Source of the DNA: Gammaproteobacteria bacterium
GTDB lineage: Bacteria; Pseudomonadota; Gammaproteobacteria; Steroidobacterales; Steroidobacteraceae
DNA: 8,363 nucleotides
NCBI GenBank assembly: GCA_003165495.1
Contig: PMMB01000326.1
Span: 1-8,363, forward strand
Direction of reading: 5' to 3'
A model generated the notes under the pieces. That model was not told where the DNA came from. It did no database searches and was given only the letters and a program-made list of their open reading frames with translations. The position numbers and the translations under genes are program-made. Of this stretch, positions 1 through 7,445 are shown one piece after another (the stretch's first letter is position 1; each line of letters opens with the position of its first letter).

Positions 1-435
1 CCCGAATTCTCCGATTTCCAGCTCGCCCAATCGCCGCTTTATCTCATCGTGCGCACGGCAGGCCGCTACGCGCAGGAATTGGAAAACGCCCTCAACGCGT
101 CCGGTATGGATCTTCTGAGCTGGCGCGCCCTGATGATCGTCAACGAGGTAAGCCCCAGCAGCGTGAGCGAAATCGCCGAACGCTCGGTGACGCGCCTGTC
201 GACCATGACACGCGTCGTGCAGCGCCTGGAAAAGAAAAATCTGGTGACACTCTCGAAACGCCGTTCGGACGCTCGGGTCACCGAAGTTCATTTGACGCCG
301 CTCGGCAAACGCTGCGTCGAACAAGAACGCGGCACGGCCGGCGAAGTCTACCGTCGCGCCCTGCAAAATTTTTCATCCGCGGACATCGCCGTCTTGAATC
401 GGCTCACGCGGCGTATTTTCGCTAATTTGACGTAG
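1..435 (+). CDS. MarR-family transcriptional regulator (5' end outside window)
   Basis: The frame is open from base 1 to the TAG at 433-435, giving 144 residues with the start codon upstream of the window. MarR proteins are usually about 140-160 residues, so only a short N-terminal piece should be missing. A winged helix-turn-helix can be seen. The segment LSWRALMIVNEV is followed by the helix-turn-helix VSEIAERSVTRLSTMTRVV and by the linker LEKKNLV (roughly fragment residues 39-82). The wing carries the family hallmark D-x-R (SDARVTEVHLTPLG, D90 and R92 of the fragment). Known family members are dimeric DNA-binding repressors or activators that often respond to small aromatic ligands; the ligand here is unknown. 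A GTG at 49 is in frame but is not a likely start, because the reading frame and helix 1 continue upstream of it. The last 63 bases overlap the 3' end of the opposing oxidoreductase gene. The targets cannot be inferred: it is not next to the efflux promoter, and its own upstream region is not in the window. Confidence 0.9.
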   Translation, partial: PEFSDFQLAQSPLYLIVRTAGRYAQELENALNASGMDLLSWRALMIVNEVSPSSVSEIAERSVTRLSTMTRVVQRLEKKNLVTLSKRRSDARVTEVHLTPLGKRCVEQERGTAGEVYRRALQNFSSADIAVLNRLTRRIFANLT

Positions 436-1542
436 GCGTGCAGGGGACAGTGCTGCCGCGTCGACGCCCGCCGCAGCGAGTTGCGAGGGCAGCTGATTTC
501 CGGTTACCTGCGCGACCGCCAGCTGCGCCAGCGCCGGCGCTGTCTGAATTCCGTAGCCGCCCTGCCCGGCCAGCCAATAGAAACCGGCTACGTCGGGGTC
601 GAATCCGACCACGGGCGTGCGATCGGCCGCAAAGGTCCGCAGACCCGCCCAGGTGCTCAAGGGTCGCTCAACCACCAGCCGGGTGGCGGCCTCGACCCGC
701 TCGATCGCCAGCGCGACATCAAAGTCGTCGGGCTGTGCATCGCAGGGCGCGCTCAAGGTCTCGTCGGCGGGCGATAACAACAACGCACCGGCATCGGCGC
801 GAAAATACCACTGCTCGGAGACATCGATGACGCACGGCCATTGCGCCACGGTCCAAGGCGCTGCGCTCACACGCACTGCGGTACGCCGGCGCGGTTCGAG
901 ACCCGATGCAGCGGCCCCGGCGGCGCGCGCTACCTCATCCGCCCAGGCGCCCGCCGCATTGACGACGACCGTTGCGCGAATCTGGCTGTTGCCGGCCTGG
1001 ATGTGCCACTCGCCGCGGCAGTGTTCCAGGCCGACGACTTCTGTACTGCGGCACTGCTGGCCACCGTGCGACCGGAACTGCCGGACGTAGTAATCGACGA
1101 CGGCGGCCACGTCGATGTCGCGAGCGTCCGGATCGAGCAGCGCACCAGACAGCGTGTCCGATCGCAGCGCCGGACAAAGCGCGAGCGCGGCCGCTGGGCC
1201 CAACAACTCGATGCGCGGCGACGCCGCAGACAGCGTTCCATACAGGGTGTTCAGACTTTCTTGTTGCGCGGCGGTGGCAACAAACAGCGCTCCCCGCGGC
1301 TGAGTGAATGGCCGCGAACCGTCAGAGACCAGATAGAAATTGCGGCTGGCGCGCGTCAACGCGCGTACCGCGGTATTGCCGTACGACTCTGCAAATAGCG
1401 CCGCCGATCGACCCGTCGAGTGGTAGGCCCAATGGGCCTCGCGCTCGACGAGCACGACCCTGCGTAGCGCCGCAAGTCCGGCGGCTGCGGAGATTCCCGC
1501 CAATCCGCCGCCGATGACGCAGATGTCGAAATGCACGGTCAT
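373..1542 (-). CDS. FAD-dependent D-amino-acid dehydrogenase-like oxidoreductase (DAO superfamily)
   Basis: This 389-residue protein belongs to the DadA/DauA-type flavoprotein family (COG0665-like), which oxidatively deaminates D-amino or related amino acids. The N-terminus carries the dinucleotide-binding motif ICVIGGGLAG (residues 7-16), ending in acidic E33 of LVERE, then YHSTGRSAA (40-48). Near the C-terminus come WAGLRTFAADRTPVVGFD (298-315) and the FAD-contacting GQGGYGIQTAPA (326-337). From memory of Pseudomonas aeruginosa D-arginine dehydrogenase DauA, the substrate-carboxylate residues appear kept (Y54, R219, Y246, R302). The residues aligned with DauA H48, T50 and E87 are L49, A51 and a neutral residue near 85, so D-Arg/D-Lys specificity is doubtful. 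The open frame runs back to 1977, but the ATG at 1542 is chosen because the FAD motif begins within ten residues of it and AAGAGG lies 9 nt upstream. The last 19 residues extend past the usual family ending LSPxRL and are antisense to the MarR gene. The exact substrate is unknown. Confidence 0.88.
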   Translation of the reverse strand: MTVHFDICVIGGGLAGISAAAGLAALRRVVLVEREAHWAYHSTGRSAALFAESYGNTAVRALTRASRNFYLVSDGSRPFTQPRGALFVATAAQQESLNTLYGTLSAASPRIELLGPAAALALCPALRSDTLSGALLDPDARDIDVAAVVDYYVRQFRSHGGQQCRSTEVVGLEHCRGEWHIQAGNSQIRATVVVNAAGAWADEVARAAGAAASGLEPRRRTAVRVSAAPWTVAQWPCVIDVSEQWYFRADAGALLLSPADETLSAPCDAQPDDFDVALAIERVEAATRLVVERPLSTWAGLRTFAADRTPVVGFDPDVAGFYWLAGQGGYGIQTAPALAQLAVAQVTGNQLPSQLAAAGVDAAALSPARLRQISENTPREPIQDGDVRG

Positions 1543-1551
1543 GGTCGCGTA

Positions 1552-1557
1552 CCTCTT
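1552..1557 (-). promoter_or_regulatory. Ribosome binding site fixing the oxidoreductase start
   Basis: On the minus strand AAGAGG lies 9 nt before the ATG at 1542. It supports that start over the much longer open frame, which extends a further 145 codons upstream through the intergenic region and into the antisense of the adaptor gene. Confidence 0.6.
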
Positions 1558-1623
1558 GGGAGCCAATCTTATGCTAGGCTCGCGCACGGTCGTCATGGCT
1601 TTGCCCGCAGCCGTCGTGTTGCG

Positions 1624-1642
1624 CGTGTTCGCCGCCGACACG
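1624..1642. promoter_or_regulatory. Candidate operator, imperfect 19-bp palindrome
   Basis: The sequence CGTGTTCGCCGCCGACACG has perfect 5-bp outer arms (CGTGT/ACACG) and a partly symmetric centre. It lies about 45-65 bp before the efflux operon start and just upstream of the weak -10-like TATGCT. Its size and place would suit a dimeric MarR- or TetR-type repressor. Short GC-rich palindromes also arise by chance in such DNA, so this is a candidate only. Confidence 0.25.
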
Positions 1643-1674
1643 ACCGGCGCGCTATGCTTCCATTCCCGCAGTTT

Positions 1675-1680
1675 ACGAGG
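1675..1680 (+). promoter_or_regulatory. Ribosome binding site fixing the adaptor start
   Basis: ACGAGG ends 7 nt before the ATG at 1688, which is good Shine-Dalgarno spacing. It favours this start over in-frame codons upstream (from 1514), which would run antisense through the oxidoreductase N-terminus and put a long non-signal leader before the export signal. Confidence 0.6.
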
Positions 1681-1687
1681 GCCCGCT

Positions 1688-2875
1688 ATGCGCCTCGACA
1701 CTATTGCATCGATCAGATATGTCTCACCTGTGCCGCGCCGGCGCAGGGCCTCGCGGCTCGCGGTGCTGGCCGTGCTCGCCGTAGCGGCGGCATGCGGGCG
1801 CAAGCCGGCCGCCCCCCCGGCACCGCAGCCGGTAGCGACACTGACCATGCGGGCGCAACCGACGTCGCTGACGCAGGAGTATCCCGCGCAGCTCGAAGCG
1901 TCGAACACGGTCGAGATTCGCCCGCAAGTGGCGGGAATCCTGTACCGGCAGGCCGCGCTCGAGGGTACTCCGGTCAAGCGCGGACAAGTGCTGTTCGAAA
2001 TCGATCCGCAACCTTACGGCGCCGTGCTCGCGCAGGCCCAGGCGGGGCTCGCACAGGCGCATGCGGCACAGGCACAGGCGGAACGCGATTTGGCCCGGGC
2101 GCGCCCGCTGACCGCGATCGACGCTCTGAGCGAAAAGGAGCTTGATGCGGCGGTGGCCGCCAACGATTCGGCGCACGCGCAGGTGAAGGCCGCGGAGGCC
2201 GCGGTGAAGACCGCCGAGCTCAATCTCGGCTATACCGAGGTCCGCTCGCCTATCGATGGGGTCATGAGCCGCGCGCTGATCCGCATCGGCGGCGTGGTCA
2301 CCGCGTACACAACGTTGCTGACCACGGTCTACCAAACCGACACGATGTACGCGAACTTCAGCGTCGGGGAACAGCGCCTGCTGCAAGTGCAGCGCGAGCT
2401 TGGCCGCCCGCTCGACCAGCACAATCCCAGTCAGCGCCAGTTCCGGATCCTGCTCGCGGACGGCAGCGAGTACGAGCAGCCTGGGACGATGAATTTCGTC
2501 GATGCCGCCGTTGATCTTAGAACCGATACGCTGGCGCTGCGCCTGACAGTGCCGAACCCGAAACAATTCCTGCACGCCGGGCAGTATGTTCGGGTGGTGG
2601 TCGCGACCCGCGAGCGTCCCAATGCGCTGCTCCTTCCGCAGCGCGCGGTGCAACTTATGCAGGACAAGAACTACGTCTGGATCGTCGACAGCGCCGGCAC
2701 GGCACGGCAGCGCGACGTCAAAATGGGCGAGCAGCAAGGCAGCGACTGGGTGGTCGAGGAAGGTCTCGTGCCGGGCGATATCGTGGTGGTCGACGGCACG
2801 CAGAAGCTCAAGGCGGGCACTCCCGTGAGTATCCAACCGCTCGTCACGCCCGCCGCGAGGCCGAGCGCTTCGTGA
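1688..2875 (+). CDS. RND efflux periplasmic adaptor (membrane fusion protein), probable lipoprotein
   Basis: This 395-residue adaptor joins the inner-membrane RND transporter to the outer-membrane channel. A basic n-region (RRRR at 17-20) and a hydrophobic stretch LAVLAVLAVAAA lead to C36, a likely lipidation cysteine. The box is weak because alanine stands at -3. After that comes a barrel/lipoyl half (VEIRPQVAGILYRQ, 75-88; GTPVKRGQVLFEIDP, 93-107). An alanine/glutamine-rich coiled-coil hairpin (about 111-180) follows, then the second lipoyl half (YTEVRSPIDGVMSR), a beta-barrel, and a membrane-proximal domain containing LLLPQRAVQ. The order and length are normal for AcrA/MexA/MexE-type adaptors. 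An alternative in-frame GTG at 1730 would give a signal of more usual length (C22) but has a poorer ribosome binding site. The stop overlaps the transporter start as GTGA, showing translational coupling. It is the first gene of a three-gene pump operon. Confidence 0.93.
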   Translation: MRLDTIASIRYVSPVPRRRRASRLAVLAVLAVAAACGRKPAAPPAPQPVATLTMRAQPTSLTQEYPAQLEASNTVEIRPQVAGILYRQAALEGTPVKRGQVLFEIDPQPYGAVLAQAQAGLAQAHAAQAQAERDLARARPLTAIDALSEKELDAAVAANDSAHAQVKAAEAAVKTAELNLGYTEVRSPIDGVMSRALIRIGGVVTAYTTLLTTVYQTDTMYANFSVGEQRLLQVQRELGRPLDQHNPSQRQFRILLADGSEYEQPGTMNFVDAAVDLRTDTLALRLTVPNPKQFLHAGQYVRVVVATRERPNALLLPQRAVQLMQDKNYVWIVDSAGTARQRDVKMGEQQGSDWVVEEGLVPGDIVVVDGTQKLKAGTPVSIQPLVTPAARPSAS

Positions 2876-5800
2876 GCAATTTCTTCATCGACCGTCCGAT
2901 CTTCGCGACGGTGCTCGCGATCGTCATCACGCTGGCGGGCCTCATCGCATTCCTGCTGCTGCCCGTGGCGCGGTTCCCGCAGATCACGCCGCCCTCGGTG
3001 GTGGTGTCCGCGACCTTCCCCGGTGCGGACGCCTCGACCATCGAACAGTCGGTGGCCGCGCCGATCGAGACGCAGGTGAACGGCGTCCCGAATATGATTT
3101 ACATGGACTCGCGCAGTTCCAACGACGGGTCCTACACCCTCAACGTCACCTTCGAGGTCGGCACCGCCCAGGACATCGCCGCCGTCGACGTGCAGAATCA
3201 GGTCGCCATTGCCCAGCGGCAACTGCCCCCGGACGTGCTGCGCCAGGGCGTATCCATCACCAAGCGCCAGCCGCAGCCGCTGATCTTCGTCGCCATCGAG
3301 GCGTCGGACCCGCGCTACGACTACCTATTCCTGAGCAACTTCGCGACCCTGCAGGTGTTCGACTCGCTGGCGCGCGTGCCGGGGGTCGGTCAGGTATTGC
3401 AGTTCGGCGCGCGCGACTACGGCATGCGCATCTGGCTTGACCCCGGCAAGATGTCGCGCCTGGGCGTCACCACCGGCGACATCACCAGCACCATCAACGA
3501 ACAGAACGTGGTTGCACCGGCCGGCATCGTCGGCGCTGAGCCGGCGCCGCCCGGACAGCAGATGACCTACACGGTCACCGTGCACGGGCGGTTGCGCAGC
3601 GTGCAGGAATTCGAGAATGTGGTGCTGAAGGCCGGCCCGAACGGCTCGATCGTCCGGTTGCGCGACGTCGCCCGCATCGAACTGGCCGCCACCGACTACA
3701 CGCGATCGAGCCGCCTGAACGGCAAGCCGGTGGCGCTGCTCGGCGTCTATCAGCTGCCTGACGCCAACGCGCTGGAGGTGAGCAGAAAGGTACGCGCGAC
3801 GCTCGAAGACCTGGCACAGCACTTTCCGACGGGCATCCGCTACACGATTCCGCTCGACACGTCGGAGTTCGTGCGGGAATCGATCCGAGAAGTCGAGATC
3901 ACGCTGTTCATCGCCACGGCGCTGGTGCTCATGGTCGTGTTCCTGTTCCTGGAAAGCTGGCGGGCGACGTTGATCCCCATGCTGGCGGTACCGGTGTCGC
4001 TGCTCGGCACCTTCACCGTGTTCGTCGCCCTCGGTTTCTCGATCAACACATTGACGCTGTTCGCACTGGTACTCGCCATTGGTCTGGTCGTCGACGACGC
4101 GATCGTGGTCGTCGAGGCGGTGACGGAAAAAATGGAGGAGAAGGGTCTCGATCCGCTGGCGGCCACCCGCGCGGCCATGGCGGACGTGTCGAGTCCGGTC
4201 ATTGCGATCGCGCTGGTGCTGACGGCGGTGTTCGTGCCGGTGGCCTTCCTCGGCGGCCTCACGGGCCAGTTCTACAAGCAGTTCGCCCTGACGCTGTCGG
4301 TGTCGGTGCTCATCTCGGCGTTCATCGCGCTCACCTTCACGCCGGCGCTGTGCGCGCTGCTGCTGAAACCCCGCGTGGAGATCGGATCCAAAAGCCTGCT
4401 CGCACGCGGGTTCGCCGCTTTCAATCGTACATTCGTCCGAGCGACGACGCGGTACACGGGCACGGTGCGCCATGCCATACGCCGATCATCCATCGCGCTC
4501 GGCGTGTTCGGCGCAATTGTCGCCGCGCTCGGATACCTGATGTGGCAGCGGCCCAGCGGGTTTCTACCCGAGGATGACCAAGGTTACATGCTCATGGTTG
4601 CGCAGCTGCCGGCCGGCTCATCGCTGCAGCGTACCGAGCAAGTGCTCGAAAAAATTCGCGCCGTGGTCCAGAAGCAGCCGGAAGTGGAAAGCATGCTCGC
4701 CATCACGGGCCTCAATCTGCTCGCCCAGGTCAACACGCCCTATACCGGGTCGGGTTTCATCCCGTTGAAGCCCTGGTCGCAGCGCCCGGGTCAGAAGAGC
4801 TCGGTTCAGGGGCTGATCGAGCGGCTGTACAAGCTCCTCGGGCCGCTCAAGGAGGCCAATGTCGTGATCGTGGCGCCGGCGGCCATCCCCGGCATCGGCC
4901 AGGCGGGCGGCTTCGAGTTCATGCTCGCCGACACTTCCGGCGGTAGTCTCGAGAATTTCGCCGCCGAGATCGACGACTTCCTCGCCCAGGCCAACAAGCG
5001 CAAGGAACTCGCGCGCGTCTCGACCCAGTTCAACAATCGAATTCCGGAGATCGAGTACGTCGTCGATCGTGACCGGGCTCGCGCGCTCGGCATACCGATC
5101 TCCGACATTTTCGGTGCGTTGCAGACCTACCTGGGCGGCAACTACATCAATGACTTCAACCTGTTCGGGCGCACGTTCCGCGTGACCGCCGAAGCGGAAG
5201 CCTCGGCGCGCACGCTGCCCGAAGCGGTCAGCACGCTGTACGTGCGCACGCAGGCGGGCGACATGGTGCCGCTATCGTCGCTCGTGTCGATCAAGCCGAC
5301 CCGCGGCCCGGCCTACATCGAGCGTTACAACGTGTTCCGGGCCGTGACCATCAACGGTGCGCCGGCTCCCGGATACAGCCAGGGCGACGCGATCACCGCC
5401 ATGGAATCGCTGGTCAAGGCGCTGCCCAGCAACCTCACCTATTTCTGGACGGGCTCCGTGTTCCAGCAAGAGCGCGCGGGCAGCCAGGCGCCGTACGTGT
5501 TTGCCATGGCGCTGGTGTTCGTATTCCTGGTGCTCGCCGCCCAGTACGAGAGCTGGATCGTGCCGTTCGCGGTAATTTTGTGCATCCCCTTCGCCGTGTT
5601 CGGCGCCTTCCTGGGCTTGTCGATGCGCAGCATGGCAAATGACATTTATGCGCAGGTCGGCCTCGTCATGCTGATCGGACTGGCGGCCAAGAACGCGATC
5701 CTCATCGTGGAATTCGCGCGTCTTTCGCACCAGCGCGGCATGCCGCTGATCGAGGCGGCGATCGAAGGCGCACGGCTGCGCCTGCGGCCGATCCTCATGA

Positions 5801-6036
5801 CGTCGTTCGCATTCATCTTGGGCGCGTTGCCGCTCGCGATCGCGACCGGCGCCGGCGCCACGTCGCGCCAGGTACTCGGCACCACCGTGGTATTCGGCAT
5901 GACTGCGGCGACGATGATCGGCATCTTCATTGTTCCGGTGTTCTACGTGGTCCTGCAGGGCCTCGTTGACCGCTTCTCCACGCCTCAACACAGCGAGACG
6001 TCCGCACCGGCAGCCGGCAAGGAGCCCACGGCATGA
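2872..6036 (+). CDS. RND multidrug efflux transporter, HAE1 family inner-membrane subunit
   Basis: This 1054-residue proton-driven antiporter is the pump motor, expected as a trimer in the inner membrane taking substrates from periplasm or membrane. The N-terminus SNFFIDRPIFATVLAIVI is the classic AcrB-type first helix. Two large periplasmic loops separate the helix groups: TM1, then TM2 at about 344-362 through TM6 near 495, TM7 at about 541-560, TM8 at about 874-893, and the last helix at about 1004-1032. The proton relay is intact: D408 and D409 in GLVVDDAIVVVE, and K940 in GLAAKNAILIVEFA, almost identical in numbering to AcrB D407/D408/K940. Other family signatures are GFLPEDDQGYMLM, GLTGQFYKQFA and FTPALCALLL. 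The stretch QGVSITKRQPQPL and the phrase VRLRDVARIEL recall the MexF/BpeF branch, but this is by eye. The GTG start overlaps the adaptor stop by 4 bp, with GCGAGG 11 nt upstream. The substrate range cannot be deduced. Confidence 0.96.
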   Translation: MSNFFIDRPIFATVLAIVITLAGLIAFLLLPVARFPQITPPSVVVSATFPGADASTIEQSVAAPIETQVNGVPNMIYMDSRSSNDGSYTLNVTFEVGTAQDIAAVDVQNQVAIAQRQLPPDVLRQGVSITKRQPQPLIFVAIEASDPRYDYLFLSNFATLQVFDSLARVPGVGQVLQFGARDYGMRIWLDPGKMSRLGVTTGDITSTINEQNVVAPAGIVGAEPAPPGQQMTYTVTVHGRLRSVQEFENVVLKAGPNGSIVRLRDVARIELAATDYTRSSRLNGKPVALLGVYQLPDANALEVSRKVRATLEDLAQHFPTGIRYTIPLDTSEFVRESIREVEITLFIATALVLMVVFLFLESWRATLIPMLAVPVSLLGTFTVFVALGFSINTLTLFALVLAIGLVVDDAIVVVEAVTEKMEEKGLDPLAATRAAMADVSSPVIAIALVLTAVFVPVAFLGGLTGQFYKQFALTLSVSVLISAFIALTFTPALCALLLKPRVEIGSKSLLARGFAAFNRTFVRATTRYTGTVRHAIRRSSIALGVFGAIVAALGYLMWQRPSGFLPEDDQGYMLMVAQLPAGSSLQRTEQVLEKIRAVVQKQPEVESMLAITGLNLLAQVNTPYTGSGFIPLKPWSQRPGQKSSVQGLIERLYKLLGPLKEANVVIVAPAAIPGIGQAGGFEFMLADTSGGSLENFAAEIDDFLAQANKRKELARVSTQFNNRIPEIEYVVDRDRARALGIPISDIFGALQTYLGGNYINDFNLFGRTFRVTAEAEASARTLPEAVSTLYVRTQAGDMVPLSSLVSIKPTRGPAYIERYNVFRAVTINGAPAPGYSQGDAITAMESLVKALPSNLTYFWTGSVFQQERAGSQAPYVFAMALVFVFLVLAAQYESWIVPFAVILCIPFAVFGAFLGLSMRSMANDIYAQVGLVMLIGLAAKNAILIVEFARLSHQRGMPLIEAAIEGARLRLRPILMTSFAFILGALPLAIATGAGATSRQVLGTTVVFGMTAATMIGIFIVPVFYVVLQGLVDRFSTPQHSETSAPAAGKEPTA
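6019..6024 (+). promoter_or_regulatory. Ribosome binding site of the outer-membrane channel gene
   Basis: AAGGAG lies 8 nt before the ATG at 6033, inside the last codons of the transporter gene. With the ATGA overlap it fixes the start and indicates coupled translation. Confidence 0.65.
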
Positions 6037-7445
6037 GCAAGCGGCTGTGCGTCGCCGCGGCGTTGCTGCTCGGCGGCTGCGCCCTCGGGCCGGACTACCA
6101 TCGGCCGTCGCTCGACGTGCCGGCACAGTACCGCGATGTCGCGCCGGCTGCGACCGGCGCCGACGGTGGCGCGACGTCAATGGGCGACAGCGGCTGGTGG
6201 GAGGTGTATCCGGATCCGGACCTGCAGGCGCTGCTCGCGACGGCGCTCAAGAACAACTACGACGTGAAGATTGCGGCGGCGCGAATCGACGAAGCGCGGG
6301 CGCAGCTCGGCTCGGCTCGCCTGAACTACTTCCCGCAGGTATCGGTCGATGCCGGCGCCGCACGCACCGAGACCTCCGACTACGTGCGTTTGCCCGGCGC
6401 GCCGCGCATCTACAATGAGGACCAAGTGCAAATTCTGGCGTCTTACCAGATTGATCTGTGGGGACAACTGCGCCGCACCACTGAGGCGGCGCGGGCCAAT
6501 CTATTGGCATCGCAGTTCGCCCGGCGCGCCGTGAGCGTGACGCTGGTGGCCACGGTGGCCAACGCCTATTTCGTTCTCATCTCGCTCGACAGCGAACTGG
6601 AGATCACGCGGCGAACGGTGGTCTCGCGCGAGAAGTTCCTGCAGCTCACGCAGGCTCAGCACGATCGCGGCTACGTGACCGGTCTCGATGTTGCCACCGC
6701 CGAAGCGGATCTCGCCGCCGCCCGTTCCACAGTGCCGGATCTGGAGCGCCAGATCGCCCAGACCGAGGATCAAATCAGTGTACTGCTGGGGAGCAATCCG
6801 GGTCCCGTCACTCGCGCGCACTACGGGGAGGCCGTGCCGGAAGCGCCGCCGCGGCCTCCACCCGGGCTGCCCGCGCGGCTGCTGGAGCGGCGCCCGGACG
6901 TGACACAGGCCGAGCAAGGACTGGTGGCGGCCAACGCCGAAATCGGCGTGGCCAAGGCGGCGTTGTTCCCGAACATTTCGCTCACCGGCAGCGACGGCTC
7001 GCTGTCGGTGCCGTTCGGCCATCTGTTCACCGTACCGGCCGCCGAATGGAGCGCCGGTGTCGGACTGATCCAGCCGCTGCTCAGCGTGCAGTCAAATCTG
7101 TACCAGGTTCAACTGGCCAACGCGCGCACGCGCGAGGCGCTGTACCAGTACCAGAAAACCGTGCAAGGGGCTTTCCAAGACGTCGCGGATGCCCTCGTCG
7201 CTTACGAGAAATTCGGGGAGCAGGAACGCCAGCAAGCAACTCAGGTCGACGCGCTGCGGCGGGCACGCGCGATCGCCCTGGGGCGATACCGGACCGGCTA
7301 TGCCTCCTACTTCGATGTGATTCAAGCCGATCGCGACCTGTTCACGGCGGAGCTGGCGCTCGCTCAGGCCTACGCGAACAACTTGAGCGCGCTGGTGCGT
7401 CTCTACTCGGCGCTGGGTGGAGGTTGGCAGGAGCGGCCGGCCTAA
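6033..7445 (+). CDS. Outer-membrane efflux channel lipoprotein, NodT/OprM family
   Basis: This 470-residue channel protein is the outer-membrane part of the pump and forms a TolC-like trimer in family members. The signal peptide ends in a clear lipobox LGGC with C16, followed by ALGPDYHRP, the usual start of mature NodT-type proteins (ALGPDYxxP). Two outer-membrane-efflux repeats follow. The first, at about 65-250, contains LLATALKNNYDVKIAAARIDE and the hallmark YQIDLWGQLRR. The second, at about 280-460, contains LLERRPDVTQAEQGLVAANA, IGVAKAALFPNISLTGS and a closing helical hairpin with RYRTGYASYFDVIQADRDLF. Length and order are normal with no sign of damage. The ATG overlaps the transporter stop (ATGA), making it the third and last gene of the operon. 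A possible terminator spans its stop codon. OprM, OprN and OprJ are the nearest functional models, but no closer assignment is possible. Confidence 0.94.
   Translation: MSKRLCVAAALLLGGCALGPDYHRPSLDVPAQYRDVAPAATGADGGATSMGDSGWWEVYPDPDLQALLATALKNNYDVKIAAARIDEARAQLGSARLNYFPQVSVDAGAARTETSDYVRLPGAPRIYNEDQVQILASYQIDLWGQLRRTTEAARANLLASQFARRAVSVTLVATVANAYFVLISLDSELEITRRTVVSREKFLQLTQAQHDRGYVTGLDVATAEADLAAARSTVPDLERQIAQTEDQISVLLGSNPGPVTRAHYGEAVPEAPPRPPPGLPARLLERRPDVTQAEQGLVAANAEIGVAKAALFPNISLTGSDGSLSVPFGHLFTVPAAEWSAGVGLIQPLLSVQSNLYQVQLANARTREALYQYQKTVQGAFQDVADALVAYEKFGEQERQQATQVDALRRARAIALGRYRTGYASYFDVIQADRDLFTAELALAQAYANNLSALVRLYSALGGGWQERPA

Larger units (their letters stand above)
1543..1687. promoter_or_regulatory. 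Divergent promoter region between oxidoreductase and efflux operon
   Basis: This 145-bp stretch separates the divergent starts and must hold the promoters of both transcription units unless they are read from further away. No strong sigma-70 promoter is visible. Weak candidates are TATGCT at 1653-1658 on the plus strand, which has no convincing -35, and on the minus strand TAAGAT (1566-1571) with ATGACG (1591-1596) at 19-nt spacing. Each of these matches consensus at about four of six bases, so these boxes are guesses. A 7-bp inverted pair, CGGTCGT (1587-1593) and ACGACCG (1640-1646), brackets the middle of the region. Confidence 0.5.

Noticed and set aside
438..1517. Several plus-strand open frames antisense to the oxidoreductase
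   Set aside because: They are Arg/Pro-rich, have no family features and overlap each other. The minus-strand flavoenzyme explains the region.
1514..1687. Earlier in-frame start for the adaptor
   Set aside because: The upstream codons are antisense to the oxidoreductase start and would put about 58 residues before the signal. The ATG at 1688 has a well-spaced GAGG.
1543..1977. Longer N-terminus of the oxidoreductase from the upstream part of its open frame
   Set aside because: The extra 145 residues precede the FAD motif, have low-complexity Ala/Arg composition, and lie antisense to the adaptor gene and its promoter. The ATG at 1542 has a good ribosome binding site.
2030..2110. Repetitive GCGCAGGC/GCACAGGC-like DNA in the adaptor gene
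   Set aside because: It encodes the Ala/Gln-rich heptads of the adaptor's coiled coil, so the repetition comes from the protein structure and is not a DNA repeat element.
1724..2836. Minus-strand open frame of 370 codons over the adaptor gene
   Set aside because: It is Arg/His/Leu-rich without any recognisable domain and lies entirely antisense to a clear efflux adaptor, a common artefact of GC-rich codon bias.
3325..4473. Minus-strand open frame of 382 codons inside the transporter gene
   Set aside because: Its composition is dominated by Arg, Glu, His and Gln with no hydrophobic core or motif. It mirrors the transporter's GC-rich third positions.
5272..6180. Minus-strand open frame of 302 codons over the transporter and channel genes
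   Set aside because: It has the same shadow character: charged low-complexity translation, spanning the boundary of two well-supported genes on the other strand.
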